7,410 nucleotides of DNA from Methanomassiliicoccales archaeon (GCA_030636255.1 DAOVXH010000087.1:1-7410), one strand, 5' to 3'; shown: positions 1-6,282, numbered from the stretch's first letter. Numbers and translations are program-made. The notes: generated from the sequence alone by a model not told the origin.

Positions 1-184
1 CCTTTATCTTTGGGTGATTGCTCAAATTGAGATAGTTATTGGAGCAGAGCATGATAACTTCTTTGCCATCAACTTTGCATACTGGCGCAGACGGTCCTTC
101 CAGTGTCCGCAACTGCCAGTTGAACCCTTTCTCAACAATATCCAGGTATTCCTCTCTTAAGAATGCATTTGGATTTCTTGTCAT
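1..184 (-). CDS. kbl: Glycine C-acetyltransferase (2-amino-3-ketobutyrate CoA ligase)-like PLP enzyme, N-terminal part only
   Basis: Only the first 61 codons are present; the gene runs off the left edge. The reverse-strand reading begins MTRNPNAFLREEY and contains LRTLEGPSAP (about residues 26-35), then CSNNYLNLSNHP (about 47-58). This is the N-terminal signature of the alpha-oxoamine synthase family: glycine C-acetyltransferase, 8-amino-7-oxononanoate synthase and serine palmitoyltransferase. These are cytosolic PLP enzymes that condense an acyl-CoA with an amino acid. The 'SNNYL' block opens the family's large domain; the usual G of NNYLGL is N here. The PLP lysine lies outside the window. 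Glycine C-acetyltransferase, which interconverts 2-amino-3-ketobutyrate plus CoA with glycine plus acetyl-CoA, is the best guess from the LRxLEGP block, but BioF-like activity is not excluded. The start at 184 is supported by an AAGAGGT site six bases upstream. It lies downstream of the NAD-kinase-like gene on the same strand, with a 55-base gap. Confidence 0.82.
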   Translation of the reverse strand, partial: MTRNPNAFLREEYLDIVEKGFNWQLRTLEGPSAPVCKVDGKEVIMLCSNNYLNLSNHPKIK

Positions 185-190
185 GGTATT

Positions 191-197
191 ACCTCTT
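191..197 (-). promoter_or_regulatory. Ribosome-binding site of the kbl-like gene
   Basis: On the minus strand the bases read AAGAGGT, complementary to the archaeal 16S rRNA 3' end, and end six bases before the ATG at 184. This supports the chosen start of the partial PLP-enzyme gene. Confidence 0.65.
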
Positions 198-220
198 TAT
201 TGAGCCATGGAAATCAGGGG

Positions 221-230
221 ACTTATTTAA
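221..230 (-). promoter_or_regulatory. Candidate TATA box for the kbl-like gene
   Basis: The minus strand reads TTAAATAAGT, a plausible archaeal TATA box. Transcription starting about 25 bases downstream would begin near 201 and give a leader of roughly 17 bases that carries the AAGAGGT site. It suggests the PLP-enzyme gene can be transcribed separately from the NAD-kinase-like gene whose stop codon is at 240-242. AT-rich boxes are common, so this is moderate to weak evidence. Confidence 0.4.
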
Positions 231-239
231 CAATTATTA

Positions 240-1355
240 CTAAATAGAAACTTCAGCCAAGCGGCTGAGCCGATAACCAATGACCACAGAGAACCAGCCT
301 CGTCCAGATAATTCTTTATTTAATTCAGTATCGCCAGTATCAAATCTCAAAACCGGAGTTCTCTGCAGCTTGGCAGGTGTGGAGACAATCATGATGTTCT
401 CGCGGCCTATTTTTCTTATTACCTGGGGGCTCAATTGCAAGTTTCCCCTACCCAGAACAAATCCCTGGGCCCCAATTGGGCTTAATATTAACTTATATTT
501 ATTATAATTCTCGAATAGTTTTAAAATTCCCTCTTCGTTCAGGTCTTTTCCAACCTGCTGGCCACCGGAAACCGCGTCAATTCCCAGAAGTGTCTTCTCA
601 ACCTTCAGCATATTGCCAATGAACTCCAGAGTTCCTCCAGGCCCCAGTAAAAACAATGTATCTGGCTCTTCAGAAACAAGTTCCTCAATATACTCGCCAA
701 TTTCATCTTTTATATCCTCATCGCTGGCTGCCTCAATCATCATTTTTGACGACTGGACAAGTGTGGATTCAAATGGGGTATTTGCAGAATAATAGAGTCG
801 CACCGACCAATCCCCCTGCCGATATTTATCCTCGTCCAGGTCCATTATTTCAACTTCTGCAAGTCCCAATTCTTCCTTCAAAAAGCCGTCCAGCACCTCG
901 GCAGTTCTGGCAGGGCTGACACCGAACACCCCGGAATACATCTTCACACCTGATGGAATCCCAAGAACCGGAATATTTTTCTCAACCACAGAAACAATGT
1001 CCCTGGCAGTGCCGTCACCGCCACAGAATACTATCAAATCAATACCGGATTCCATGAAAGCTTTTGCAGCAGCCAGAGTATCATTCTGACTGGTTTTGTT
1101 CATTCCATTATAGGCAACTGCAAATTCATACCCTGCCTTTTCCAGGGCATTTGCTCCCATGTCCCCGTCACAGGTAATCCAATTTATTTTTTCTGGATAA
1201 ATTTCCTGCAAATGAGAAAGCATTTTTCTGGCTTTCTCCTGGGCAACTGGCTTGGCTCCAAGTTCTATGGCCTGGTCAAGGACTCCGTCTGTACCCTTGA
1301 GGCCCACCTTGCCGCCCATGCCAGCTATTGGATTGATTAGAAAACCAATTTTCAT
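240..1355 (-). CDS. ATP-NAD kinase family protein (COG3199 type)
   Basis: A 371-residue cytosolic protein of the NAD kinase/diacylglycerol kinase-like fold. The N-terminus MKIGFLINPIAGMGG (1-15) holds the NPxAGxGG loop. IDLIVFCGGDGTARDI (105-120) holds the GGDGT nucleotide-binding and catalytic motif of NAD kinases. LGIPSGVKMYSGVF (131-144) is typical of the long COG3199 branch, which is larger than ordinary NAD kinases (about 250-300 residues). The expected reaction is ATP-dependent phosphorylation of NAD to NADP, but characterised members are few, so another small-molecule kinase activity is possible. The C-terminal half carries a further GPGGTLEF loop and a GAQGFVLGRGN block, both usual for this branch. 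The start is natural: the Rossmann-like first strand begins directly at Met1, and no strong ribosome-binding site is seen upstream. It is transcribed divergently from purN, and the kbl-like gene follows on the same strand. Confidence 0.85.
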   Translation of the reverse strand: MKIGFLINPIAGMGGKVGLKGTDGVLDQAIELGAKPVAQEKARKMLSHLQEIYPEKINWITCDGDMGANALEKAGYEFAVAYNGMNKTSQNDTLAAAKAFMESGIDLIVFCGGDGTARDIVSVVEKNIPVLGIPSGVKMYSGVFGVSPARTAEVLDGFLKEELGLAEVEIMDLDEDKYRQGDWSVRLYYSANTPFESTLVQSSKMMIEAASDEDIKDEIGEYIEELVSEEPDTLFLLGPGGTLEFIGNMLKVEKTLLGIDAVSGGQQVGKDLNEEGILKLFENYNKYKLILSPIGAQGFVLGRGNLQLSPQVIRKIGRENIMIVSTPAKLQRTPVLRFDTGDTELNKELSGRGWFSVVIGYRLSRLAEVSI

Positions 1356-1398
1356 CCGTTCCCATATCAGGGTTTCCCTTCAATAATTTTCCCCACGT

Positions 1399-1408
1399 GT
1401 TTTATACT
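1399..1408. promoter_or_regulatory. TATA box of purN, possibly shared with the divergent NAD-kinase-like gene
   Basis: The plus strand reads TTTTATAC at 1400-1407. Its centre is about 25 bases before the A of the purN ATG (1429), the archaeal spacing for transcription that starts at the start codon. No ribosome-binding site precedes that ATG, so purN is probably leaderless. The same bases read GTATAAAAC on the minus strand, an equally good TATA box for the divergent gene; use in that direction would give a leader of about 20-25 bases. A second minus-strand AT stretch at 1382-1391 (AAAATTATTG) is an alternative for that gene. A CACGTG palindrome (1394-1399) abuts the box. Confidence 0.55.
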
Positions 1409-1428
1409 GCTTTTTACATCCCCATTCA

Positions 1429-2052
1429 ATGTACAGGATAGCGGTTTTGGCATCCGGGAGCGGCACAGACCTTCAATCGATATTGGATGCCTGCGACAGC
1501 GGCCAGATACCTGGAAAAGTTTCTCTTGTGATATCAAACAATCATGATGCTTTCGCCCTGGAGCGGGGTAAGAAACATGGTTCGGAAGTTCTGTACATCG
1601 ACCATCGCGGCAAGTCCAGAGAAGCTCATGAAAAGGAAATGTCTGCGGCAATTGAAGCTCGAAATATTGACCTGATAGTTTTAGCTGGCTATCTGAGAAT
1701 ATTTACACTTTATTTTCCTGATAAATATAAAAATAGGATGATAAATATACATCCTGCCTTATTGCCAAAATACGGTGGAAAGGGCATGCATGGGATGAAT
1801 GTGCATGAGGCAGTTATCGCCTCTGGTGACAAAGAATCCGGGTGCACGGTCCATCTTGTTACATTCGAGGTTGACGGCGGTTCTGCGGTTGGCCAGATGA
1901 AGGTCCCTGTTCTGCCTGATGATACCCCGGAAACACTCCAGGCCAGAGTTCTTGAAGCCGAGCATATTTTACTGCCTCTGGTGGTACAGTGGTTTGCAGA
2001 GGGAAATGTGGAGATAACCCCTGATTCAGAAGTCATGGTCAAGGGTGTTTAA
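1429..2052 (+). CDS. purN: Phosphoribosylglycinamide formyltransferase (GAR transformylase)
   Basis: A 207-residue protein that transfers a formyl group from 10-formyltetrahydrofolate to glycinamide ribonucleotide, the third step of purine synthesis, in the cytosol. The N-terminal substrate loop is intact (ASGSGTDLQSIL, 8-19; the family has SGxGSNLQ). The catalytic triad known from E. coli PurN is present: N106 and H108 in MINIHPALLP (104-113), and D149 in FEVDGG (146-151). The C-terminal block VLPDDTPETLQARVLEAEH is a family hallmark, and the length is normal. The loop after the HPALLP motif (KYGGKGMHGMNVHEA) is longer than in E. coli and resembles the form I associate with Bacteroidetes PurN, which may hint at transfer from bacteria; that is memory-based. 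Many archaea use formate-dependent PurT instead, so PurN implies a 10-formyl-folate pool. The start is supported by the TATA spacing (leaderless). The downstream thiolase operon has its own promoter. Confidence 0.95.
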   Translation: MYRIAVLASGSGTDLQSILDACDSGQIPGKVSLVISNNHDAFALERGKKHGSEVLYIDHRGKSREAHEKEMSAAIEARNIDLIVLAGYLRIFTLYFPDKYKNRMINIHPALLPKYGGKGMHGMNVHEAVIASGDKESGCTVHLVTFEVDGGSAVGQMKVPVLPDDTPETLQARVLEAEHILLPLVVQWFAEGNVEITPDSEVMVKGV

Positions 2053-2067
2053 CTCTCTCATAAAGGA

Positions 2068-2076
2068 TTATATATT
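2068..2076 (+). promoter_or_regulatory. TATA box of the thiolase operon
   Basis: TTATATATT preceded by a purine-rich AAAGGA (possible BRE) lies in the 56-base gap after purN. Transcription would start near 2095-2100, leaving a very short leader with AGGAGG at or near its 5' end. Some read-through from purN is also possible, because no strong terminator separates them. Confidence 0.55.
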
Positions 2077-2096
2077 CTAGTTTTATTACCTTCTAC

Positions 2097-2102
2097 AGGA
2101 GG
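2097..2102 (+). promoter_or_regulatory. Strong ribosome-binding site of the thiolase gene
   Basis: AGGAGG stands six bases before the ATG at 2109, a full match to the anti-Shine-Dalgarno sequence. It fixes the thiolase start and contrasts with purN and the gene at 6283, which have no such site. Confidence 0.8.
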
Positions 2103-2108
2103 CTTTAC

Positions 2109-3284
2109 ATGGTGAATGTTGTAATAGCAAGTGCAGTAAGAACAGCAATGGGAAAATTTGGTGGAACTCTTCAGAACATAAGGGCGCCAGACCTTGGTGC
2201 AAAGGTAATAACCGAGGCAATTTCCAGAGCAGGAATTTCGAATGATGTGATTAATGAAGTGATAATGGGAAATGTGGTTTCCGCAGGTCTGGGACAGAAC
2301 CCGGCCAGGCAGGCTATGCTTGCTGCGAAATTACCATACAAAATCCCAGCTTTCACAATTAATAAGGTATGCGGCTCAGGTATGAAAGCAGTAGTACTGG
2401 CAGCCCAGTCAATCAAGGCTGGAGATGCTCAGGTTGTTGTTGCCGGTGGAATGGAAAATATGAATCAAGCTCCATTTCTTCTGCCAAAGGCCAGGTATGG
2501 ATACCGCCTTGGCGAGGGAAAGCTTGTTGACGCAATGGTGAACGATGGCCTATGGGACTATTACAATGATTTCCACATGGGTATTACCGGCGAACTAATA
2601 GCTGAAAAATATGGTCTTAACCGTGAGGAAGTAGATGCCTTCGCCCTCCGCTCCAATGAGTTGGCAGTCAAGGCAACCCAGGACGGTAAATTTAAGAATG
2701 AAATTTTGCCAGTGGAAATTCCACAGCGCAAGGCAGACCCAATAATTTTTGATAAAGATGAAGGGCCAAGAATAACACCACTGGAGAAGCTGGCCAAGCT
2801 TCCTACAGTATTCAAAAAGGATGGCCTGGTAACAGCAGCCAATGCATCCCAAATAAGTGATGGCGCATGTGCACTCACAGTCATGTCCGAGGAATTTGCC
2901 CAGGCCAATGGAATTACTCCACTGGCCACAATAAAAGAATACGAGTCCGGTGGATGCGAGCCGGAAATGGTCATGGACGCCCCTGTTGTTGTGACAAAGC
3001 AGATGTTTGAGAGAACTGGTTTGACTATGAACGACATAGATTTGGTGGAGCACAATGAGGCATTTGCCTCTGCAAGCGTTGCAGTGCAGAAGGCATTCAG
3101 CATTCCTGACGATAAGTTCAATGTACATGGCGGAGCAGTGGCCCTGGGACATCCAATCGGATGCTCTGGAGCAAGAATACTGGCCACATTAATTTATGCA
3201 ATGAAGGATCGCGGAGACAAGACCGGCCTGGCAACAGTATGCCTTGGCGGTGGAAACGCAGTTACAATGGTTTTGGAGGTGTAG
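2109..3284 (+). CDS. Acetyl-CoA C-acetyltransferase (thiolase)
   Basis: A 391-residue cytosolic thiolase of the AtoB/FadA type. It catalyses the reversible condensation of two acetyl-CoA to acetoacetyl-CoA, or cleavage of 3-ketoacyl-CoA. All active-site elements are present: the acyl-accepting cysteine C88 in NKVCGSGMKAV, the NEAFA block near residue 316, H348 in GGAVALGHPIGCSGAR, and the second catalytic cysteine C378 in CLGGGNAV. Length and residue numbers match the well-studied biosynthetic thiolases of about 392 residues. This is the bacterial-type full thiolase, not the archaeal type coupled to HMG-CoA synthase and a DUF35 protein, whose active site lacks the second cysteine. It heads an operon with 3-hydroxyacyl-CoA dehydrogenase (gap of two bases) and enoyl-CoA hydratase, so it supplies or consumes acetoacetyl-CoA. 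Chain-length preference cannot be read from sequence, and direction (degradation or C4 synthesis) is open. Confidence 0.95.
   Translation: MVNVVIASAVRTAMGKFGGTLQNIRAPDLGAKVITEAISRAGISNDVINEVIMGNVVSAGLGQNPARQAMLAAKLPYKIPAFTINKVCGSGMKAVVLAAQSIKAGDAQVVVAGGMENMNQAPFLLPKARYGYRLGEGKLVDAMVNDGLWDYYNDFHMGITGELIAEKYGLNREEVDAFALRSNELAVKATQDGKFKNEILPVEIPQRKADPIIFDKDEGPRITPLEKLAKLPTVFKKDGLVTAANASQISDGACALTVMSEEFAQANGITPLATIKEYESGGCEPEMVMDAPVVVTKQMFERTGLTMNDIDLVEHNEAFASASVAVQKAFSIPDDKFNVHGGAVALGHPIGCSGARILATLIYAMKDRGDKTGLATVCLGGGNAVTMVLEV
3275..3281 (+). promoter_or_regulatory. Ribosome-binding site of the 3-hydroxyacyl-CoA dehydrogenase gene
   Basis: GGAGGTG lies inside the last codons of the thiolase gene, five bases before the ATG at 3287. 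It identifies 3287 as the true start, although the reading frame is open back to an in-frame ATG at 3161. Confidence 0.8.
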
Positions 3285-3286
3285 AA

Positions 3287-4141
3287 ATGGAAATCAAGAC
3301 AATAGGAATTATTGGAGCAGGCCAGATGGGCGCTGGAATAGCACAGGTGGCAGCAATTGCTGGATACAATGTTATTCTGAATGACATTAAGCAGGATTTT
3401 ATTGACAGAGGAATGGGTGGAATTACCAAATCCCTTTCAAAGTTCGAGGAGAAAGGCAGAATAGAGCCAGGCACAAAGGACGCCGCACTTGGTCGCATAA
3501 AAACAACCCTTGAACTTGGAGACATGAAGGATGCAGACCTGGTAGTTGAGGCAGTTATTGAAAGTCTCGAATTGAAAAACAAAATATTCAGCCAACTGGA
3601 TGAAATTTGCCCGGCACATACTATTCTTTCCAGCAATACCTCATCAATATCCATAACCAAGCTGGCATCAGCAACAAAACGTCCGGAAAAATTCATTGGA
3701 ATGCATTTCATGAACCCGGTCCCAATGATGAAGCTGGTTGAGGTTATTCGTGGCATTATGACAGATGATGAAACAACCAAGGCAATATTCGAAGTTTCAG
3801 AAAAAATGGGCAAGACTCCAGTTGAATGCAATGACTTCCCTGGCTTTATTTCCAATAGGTTACTAATGCCAATGCTCAATGAGGCAATGTTCTGTGTCAT
3901 GGAAGGTGTTGGCGAGCCAGAAAACATAGACCAGATAATGAAGCTGGGAATGAACCATCCAATGGGCCCATTAGCACTTGCTGACCTTATCGGTCTGGAC
4001 ACATGCTTGCACATAATGAACGTGCTTCAGGATGGACTCGGAGACTCAAAGTACCGACCATGCCCACTATTGATTAAGATGGTGGATGCTGGGCTCCTGG
4101 GCAGAAAGTCTGGCCGCGGATTCTACGATTACTCGGGGTGA
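3287..4141 (+). CDS. 3-hydroxyacyl-CoA (3-hydroxybutyryl-CoA) dehydrogenase
   Basis: A 284-residue cytosolic NAD-dependent dehydrogenase interconverting 3-hydroxyacyl-CoA and 3-ketoacyl-CoA. The Rossmann motif GAGQMG (10-15) sits at the N-terminus, and D33 at the end of the second strand favours NAD over NADP. The catalytic region is complete: S119 in SSNTSSI, H140 and N143 in GMHFMNPVP, E152 in KLVEVI, and N190 in FPGFISNR. The C-terminal dimerisation domain ends in the usual LLGRKSGRGFYDY. The length equals the single-domain clostridial Hbd/PaaH type (about 282), so it is not fused to a hydratase as FadB is. The frame is open 42 codons further upstream, but that extension would overlap the thiolase gene, is unlike any dehydrogenase N-terminus and lacks a ribosome-binding site; GGAGGTG before 3287 decides the start. 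It sits between thiolase and enoyl-CoA hydratase and links their substrates. Confidence 0.95.
   Translation: MEIKTIGIIGAGQMGAGIAQVAAIAGYNVILNDIKQDFIDRGMGGITKSLSKFEEKGRIEPGTKDAALGRIKTTLELGDMKDADLVVEAVIESLELKNKIFSQLDEICPAHTILSSNTSSISITKLASATKRPEKFIGMHFMNPVPMMKLVEVIRGIMTDDETTKAIFEVSEKMGKTPVECNDFPGFISNRLLMPMLNEAMFCVMEGVGEPENIDQIMKLGMNHPMGPLALADLIGLDTCLHIMNVLQDGLGDSKYRPCPLLIKMVDAGLLGRKSGRGFYDYSG
4135..4141 (+). promoter_or_regulatory. Ribosome-binding site of the enoyl-CoA hydratase gene, overlapping the upstream stop codon
   Basis: GGGGTGA includes the TGA stop of the dehydrogenase gene and lies five bases before the ATG at 4147. It favours 4147 over the in-frame GTG at 4138, which falls inside this site and has no site of its own. 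Ribosomes ending the upstream gene would be placed at the next start, implying coupled translation. Confidence 0.7.
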
Positions 4142-4146
4142 ACAAA

Positions 4147-4977
4147 ATGGCAGTTGAATACACAAAGGAAGGAACAATCGGAATTATCAAGATGAACAAC
4201 CCACCAATGAATGTGCTATCATCGGCAGTCCTCCAGGAACTTCACGGTCATCTGGACGCAATCGAGGCCGACGGAGAAATAGACGCTGTAATAATCACTG
4301 GAGAAGGACGTGCCTTCGTTGCCGGAGCAGACATTTCGGAAATGATGAACATGGACCCCTCAGCCGCAGCAAAGTTTGCAGAGAACGGCCAGGGAGCATT
4401 TGACCGTATCCAGGCACTGAAAATGCCAGTTATTGCAGCAGTGAATGGCTTCGCCCTTGGCGGAGGAACAGAGCTTGCAATATCCTGCGACATTCGTATT
4501 GCATCCCAGGCAGCAAAGTTCGGGCAGCCAGAGGTTAATTTAGGAGTTATTCCTGGCTTTGGCGGAACTCAAAGGTTACCGCGCTTGATTGGGCCAGGCA
4601 AGGCTAAAGAATTAATTTACACAGGTGACATGATTGGTGCCAAGGAAGCTTATGAAATAGGCCTTGTCCAGGCTATTGTTCCAGGCTTCAAGGTTGATGA
4701 GGCCGGCGAAAAAATACTCAATGAGAAGGGCAAGCCAGTTCAGGATAATGAACCAGTAATGGCAGCGGCAATGAAGATGGCCGGAAAGATAGCCACAAAG
4801 GGTCCAGTATCAGTGCAAAAGGCCAAGGAATCCATTGACCAGGGTTTGGATTTAACGCAAAATGCAGGCCTGAAGGTTGAGGCCAGTAACTTTGCCAATC
4901 TATTTGCCACAGAAGACCAGAAAGAAGGAATGACCGCATTTACTGAGAAGCGGCCAGCAGAATTCAAGAGGAAATGA
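4147..4977 (+). CDS. Enoyl-CoA hydratase (crotonase family)
   Basis: A 276-residue cytosolic crotonase-fold enzyme, expected to hydrate trans-2-enoyl-CoA (for example crotonyl-CoA) to 3-hydroxyacyl-CoA. The first oxyanion-hole block AFVAGADI is at 56-63 and the second, NGFALGGGTELAISCD, at 100-115. The two glutamates needed for hydratase activity are both present, E109 (GGTEL) and E129 (GQPEVNLGVIPGFGGTQ), 20 residues apart as in the rat enzyme (E144, E164). This argues for a true hydratase rather than an isomerase or decarboxylase. The protein is about 15 residues longer than usual because of a lysine/glutamate-rich insert at about 180-203 (FKVDEAGEKILNEKGKPVQD), placed after GLVQAIVP where the C-terminal trimerisation helices begin. 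The start at 4147 is chosen from the ribosome-binding site; GTG 4138 would add three residues. The V4R gene follows after four bases. Confidence 0.93.
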   Translation: MAVEYTKEGTIGIIKMNNPPMNVLSSAVLQELHGHLDAIEADGEIDAVIITGEGRAFVAGADISEMMNMDPSAAAKFAENGQGAFDRIQALKMPVIAAVNGFALGGGTELAISCDIRIASQAAKFGQPEVNLGVIPGFGGTQRLPRLIGPGKAKELIYTGDMIGAKEAYEIGLVQAIVPGFKVDEAGEKILNEKGKPVQDNEPVMAAAMKMAGKIATKGPVSVQKAKESIDQGLDLTQNAGLKVEASNFANLFATEDQKEGMTAFTEKRPAEFKRK

Positions 4978-4981
4978 TAAT

Positions 4982-5542
4982 ATGAAAATCGAAGCATCCC
5001 CAGAGGAAGTAACCAGTATACTGAACCAGTACAAGACCACAATCCAGTCAAAAGCATCAACCGGTGAGTTAGTATTCGAAGATGTGCCTGTGATATTTGC
5101 CAGGGCAGAGTTCATGTCCACAATCTATTCAGAACTGGAAGAACTGGTGGGTGCATCGGCTAGTGGTGTTCTCAAGAGAATAGGAAAGGCATATGGCGAA
5201 AAATTCTATGAGCTACTGATAAATGACCAGGAAAGTAATATCTTCGGTGATAGACAGAAGCTTTTCTCCTATCTCTGTGCAGAAACTCAAGCAATTGGTT
5301 GGGGCAGAATTTCCATAGAGGAATTTCCAGGTAAAATAATTATCAGGAGCGAAAAGGGACTGGCAACCGGCCGCAATTATGTGGGAAAAAGTGAGCAGCC
5401 TGTGGATTCCTACTTCCTTGGCTACTTTGAGGGCTTCTTCAGCAAGCTGGACAATATAGTATACCATGGTATTGAGTCAGAATGCATAGCCGCAGGAAAT
5501 AGCTGCTGCAAGCTGGAATTTGGCACGGAGCCTGTGTTCTGA
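4982..5542 (+). CDS. V4R (4-vinyl reductase) domain protein
   Basis: A 186-residue soluble protein without signal peptide or membrane segments. The C-terminal third fits the V4R domain: a helix rich in aromatic residues (YFLGYFEGFFSKLDNI, about 144-159) is followed by the ending ESECIAAGNSCCKLEF (165-180), which matches the C-x(3)-G-x(3)-C core at C168, G172 and C176. The domain binds small molecules; it occurs in BchJ of bacteriochlorophyll synthesis and in bacterial activators of aromatic catabolism such as XylR/DmpR, and stand-alone copies are common in archaea with largely unknown roles. C175 next to C176 makes a cysteine pair, so metal or redox chemistry is conceivable. A GAGG site ends ten bases before the ATG, across the hydratase stop. 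Its place inside an acyl-CoA operon suggests it senses or carries a hydrophobic or acyl ligand; this is inference. No DNA-binding domain is visible. Confidence 0.78.
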   Translation: MKIEASPEEVTSILNQYKTTIQSKASTGELVFEDVPVIFARAEFMSTIYSELEELVGASASGVLKRIGKAYGEKFYELLINDQESNIFGDRQKLFSYLCAETQAIGWGRISIEEFPGKIIIRSEKGLATGRNYVGKSEQPVDSYFLGYFEGFFSKLDNIVYHGIESECIAAGNSCCKLEFGTEPVF

Positions 5543-6216
5543 TGTCCAGGGTACTTAGCCTGGACGAAAATCTTCTCAAGGATTTCGAATATCCGGTCTG
5601 CCTGGTTGTTGAAGTTACCAAACAGGGTGTTTTACTTTCCAAGCTCAGATACCTCAAGAGCCTGGGGCAGGAAATTAATGAGACAATTCGGTGTCCAGTC
5701 ATCGAGGTTTACATGCATATGGGAACCTTTGTTGACCCGTACCTGAAGAGTGGAGGCGCAAGGCCAATAGGAATAGACTGGATATTCAGCTTCGAACTTG
5801 ATAAGCAGCTTTTCCGCGAGACTGTAAATGCCCTGAGGGTTAAAAAAGCTAATTTTAATGTAAACAATCCAATGACCAAAAAATTTATTGCCACTCTCAA
5901 TAGTAAGATTGGCCAAGGACAAATAAGTTTCAGAAAATTGGCTGCAGTTGAGAAGGGCCTAATTCTTGAACCATATTGCAATCTGGCATTCCAGAAGGCC
6001 GGGAAAGGTAAAAGGGTAGTTCTGCAAAATGTCATGGTAATTGAAAGAGAGGCAGCAATTCGTGTCAGCGGCCCAGGATATGATGATGTTTACACTTCAG
6101 AGCCAGGGCCGGCAATGGAAATTGATATACTGATAATCACAGAAATTTCCAATGTCCATAATATACTGGATGGTCTGAAACAGTATGGCTTTTTTTACAA
6201 TCATAAGTTGGCATAA
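5542..6216 (+). CDS. Hypothetical protein coupled to the V4R gene
   Basis: I do not recognise the family of this 224-residue protein. It is soluble-looking, with no signal peptide, membrane helix or zinc-cluster motif. It begins with a hydrophobic strand (YPVCLVVEV, 17-25) followed by a charged helix, has a glycine-rich turn around KSGGARPIGIDW, and has a basic asparagine-rich middle (VKKANFNVNNPMTKK, about 100-114). It ends with strand-helix-strand (EIDILIITEISNVHNILDGL to the terminus), loosely like a small-ligand or ACT-like half but without a diagnostic motif. Its ATG overlaps the TGA of the V4R gene by one base (TGATG), so translation is almost certainly coupled and the two proteins are probably made in matched amounts. 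This suggests a complex or a shared pathway. It is the last gene of the thiolase operon; a 66-base gap with a new promoter follows. Ordinary codon use and the tight overlap make it a real gene. Confidence 0.85.
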   Translation: MSRVLSLDENLLKDFEYPVCLVVEVTKQGVLLSKLRYLKSLGQEINETIRCPVIEVYMHMGTFVDPYLKSGGARPIGIDWIFSFELDKQLFRETVNALRVKKANFNVNNPMTKKFIATLNSKIGQGQISFRKLAAVEKGLILEPYCNLAFQKAGKGKRVVLQNVMVIEREAAIRVSGPGYDDVYTSEPGPAMEIDILIITEISNVHNILDGLKQYGFFYNHKLA

Positions 6217-6252
6217 TTAATGGTCTATAGCCACATATCTTAAACCCTAACA

Positions 6253-6260
6253 TTTTTAAA
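6253..6260 (+). promoter_or_regulatory. TATA box of the gene at 6283
   Basis: TTTTTAAA is centred about 26 bases before the A of the ATG at 6283. No ribosome-binding site is present between them (TTCTCATGCTCA precedes the ATG), so the transcript is probably leaderless, like purN. It marks the start of a new two-gene unit after the thiolase operon. Confidence 0.55.
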
Positions 6261-6282
6261 CAATCTTTCATTCTCATGCTCA

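Noticed and set aside
280..919. Plus-strand open frames opposite the NAD-kinase-like gene
   Set aside because: Their translations show no family features, and the minus-strand gene has clear GGDGT and GIPSGVK motifs across the same bases.
1356..1428. Riboswitch or small RNA in the divergent gap before purN
   Set aside because: The gap is only 73 bases, purN appears leaderless, and I see no stable paired structure, so there is no room for a leader riboswitch.
3161..3286. 42-codon N-terminal extension of the dehydrogenase
   Set aside because: It would overlap the thiolase's essential C-terminal region, is unlike dehydrogenase N-termini and lacks a ribosome-binding site. GGAGGTG before 3287 marks the real start.
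2561..4014. Long open frames on the minus strand opposite the thiolase and dehydrogenase genes (2561-3187, 2595-3152, 3262-4014)
   Set aside because: They lie wholly antisense to genes with complete catalytic motifs, have low-complexity serine- and isoleucine-rich translations, and have no ribosome-binding sites. They reflect codon bias of the real genes.
6190..6196. Run of seven T's near the end of the 224-residue gene, as an archaeal terminator or slippage site
   Set aside because: It lies inside the coding frame about 20 bases before the stop, and seven T's by chance in a phenylalanine pair is unremarkable. No continuation in another frame is apparent.
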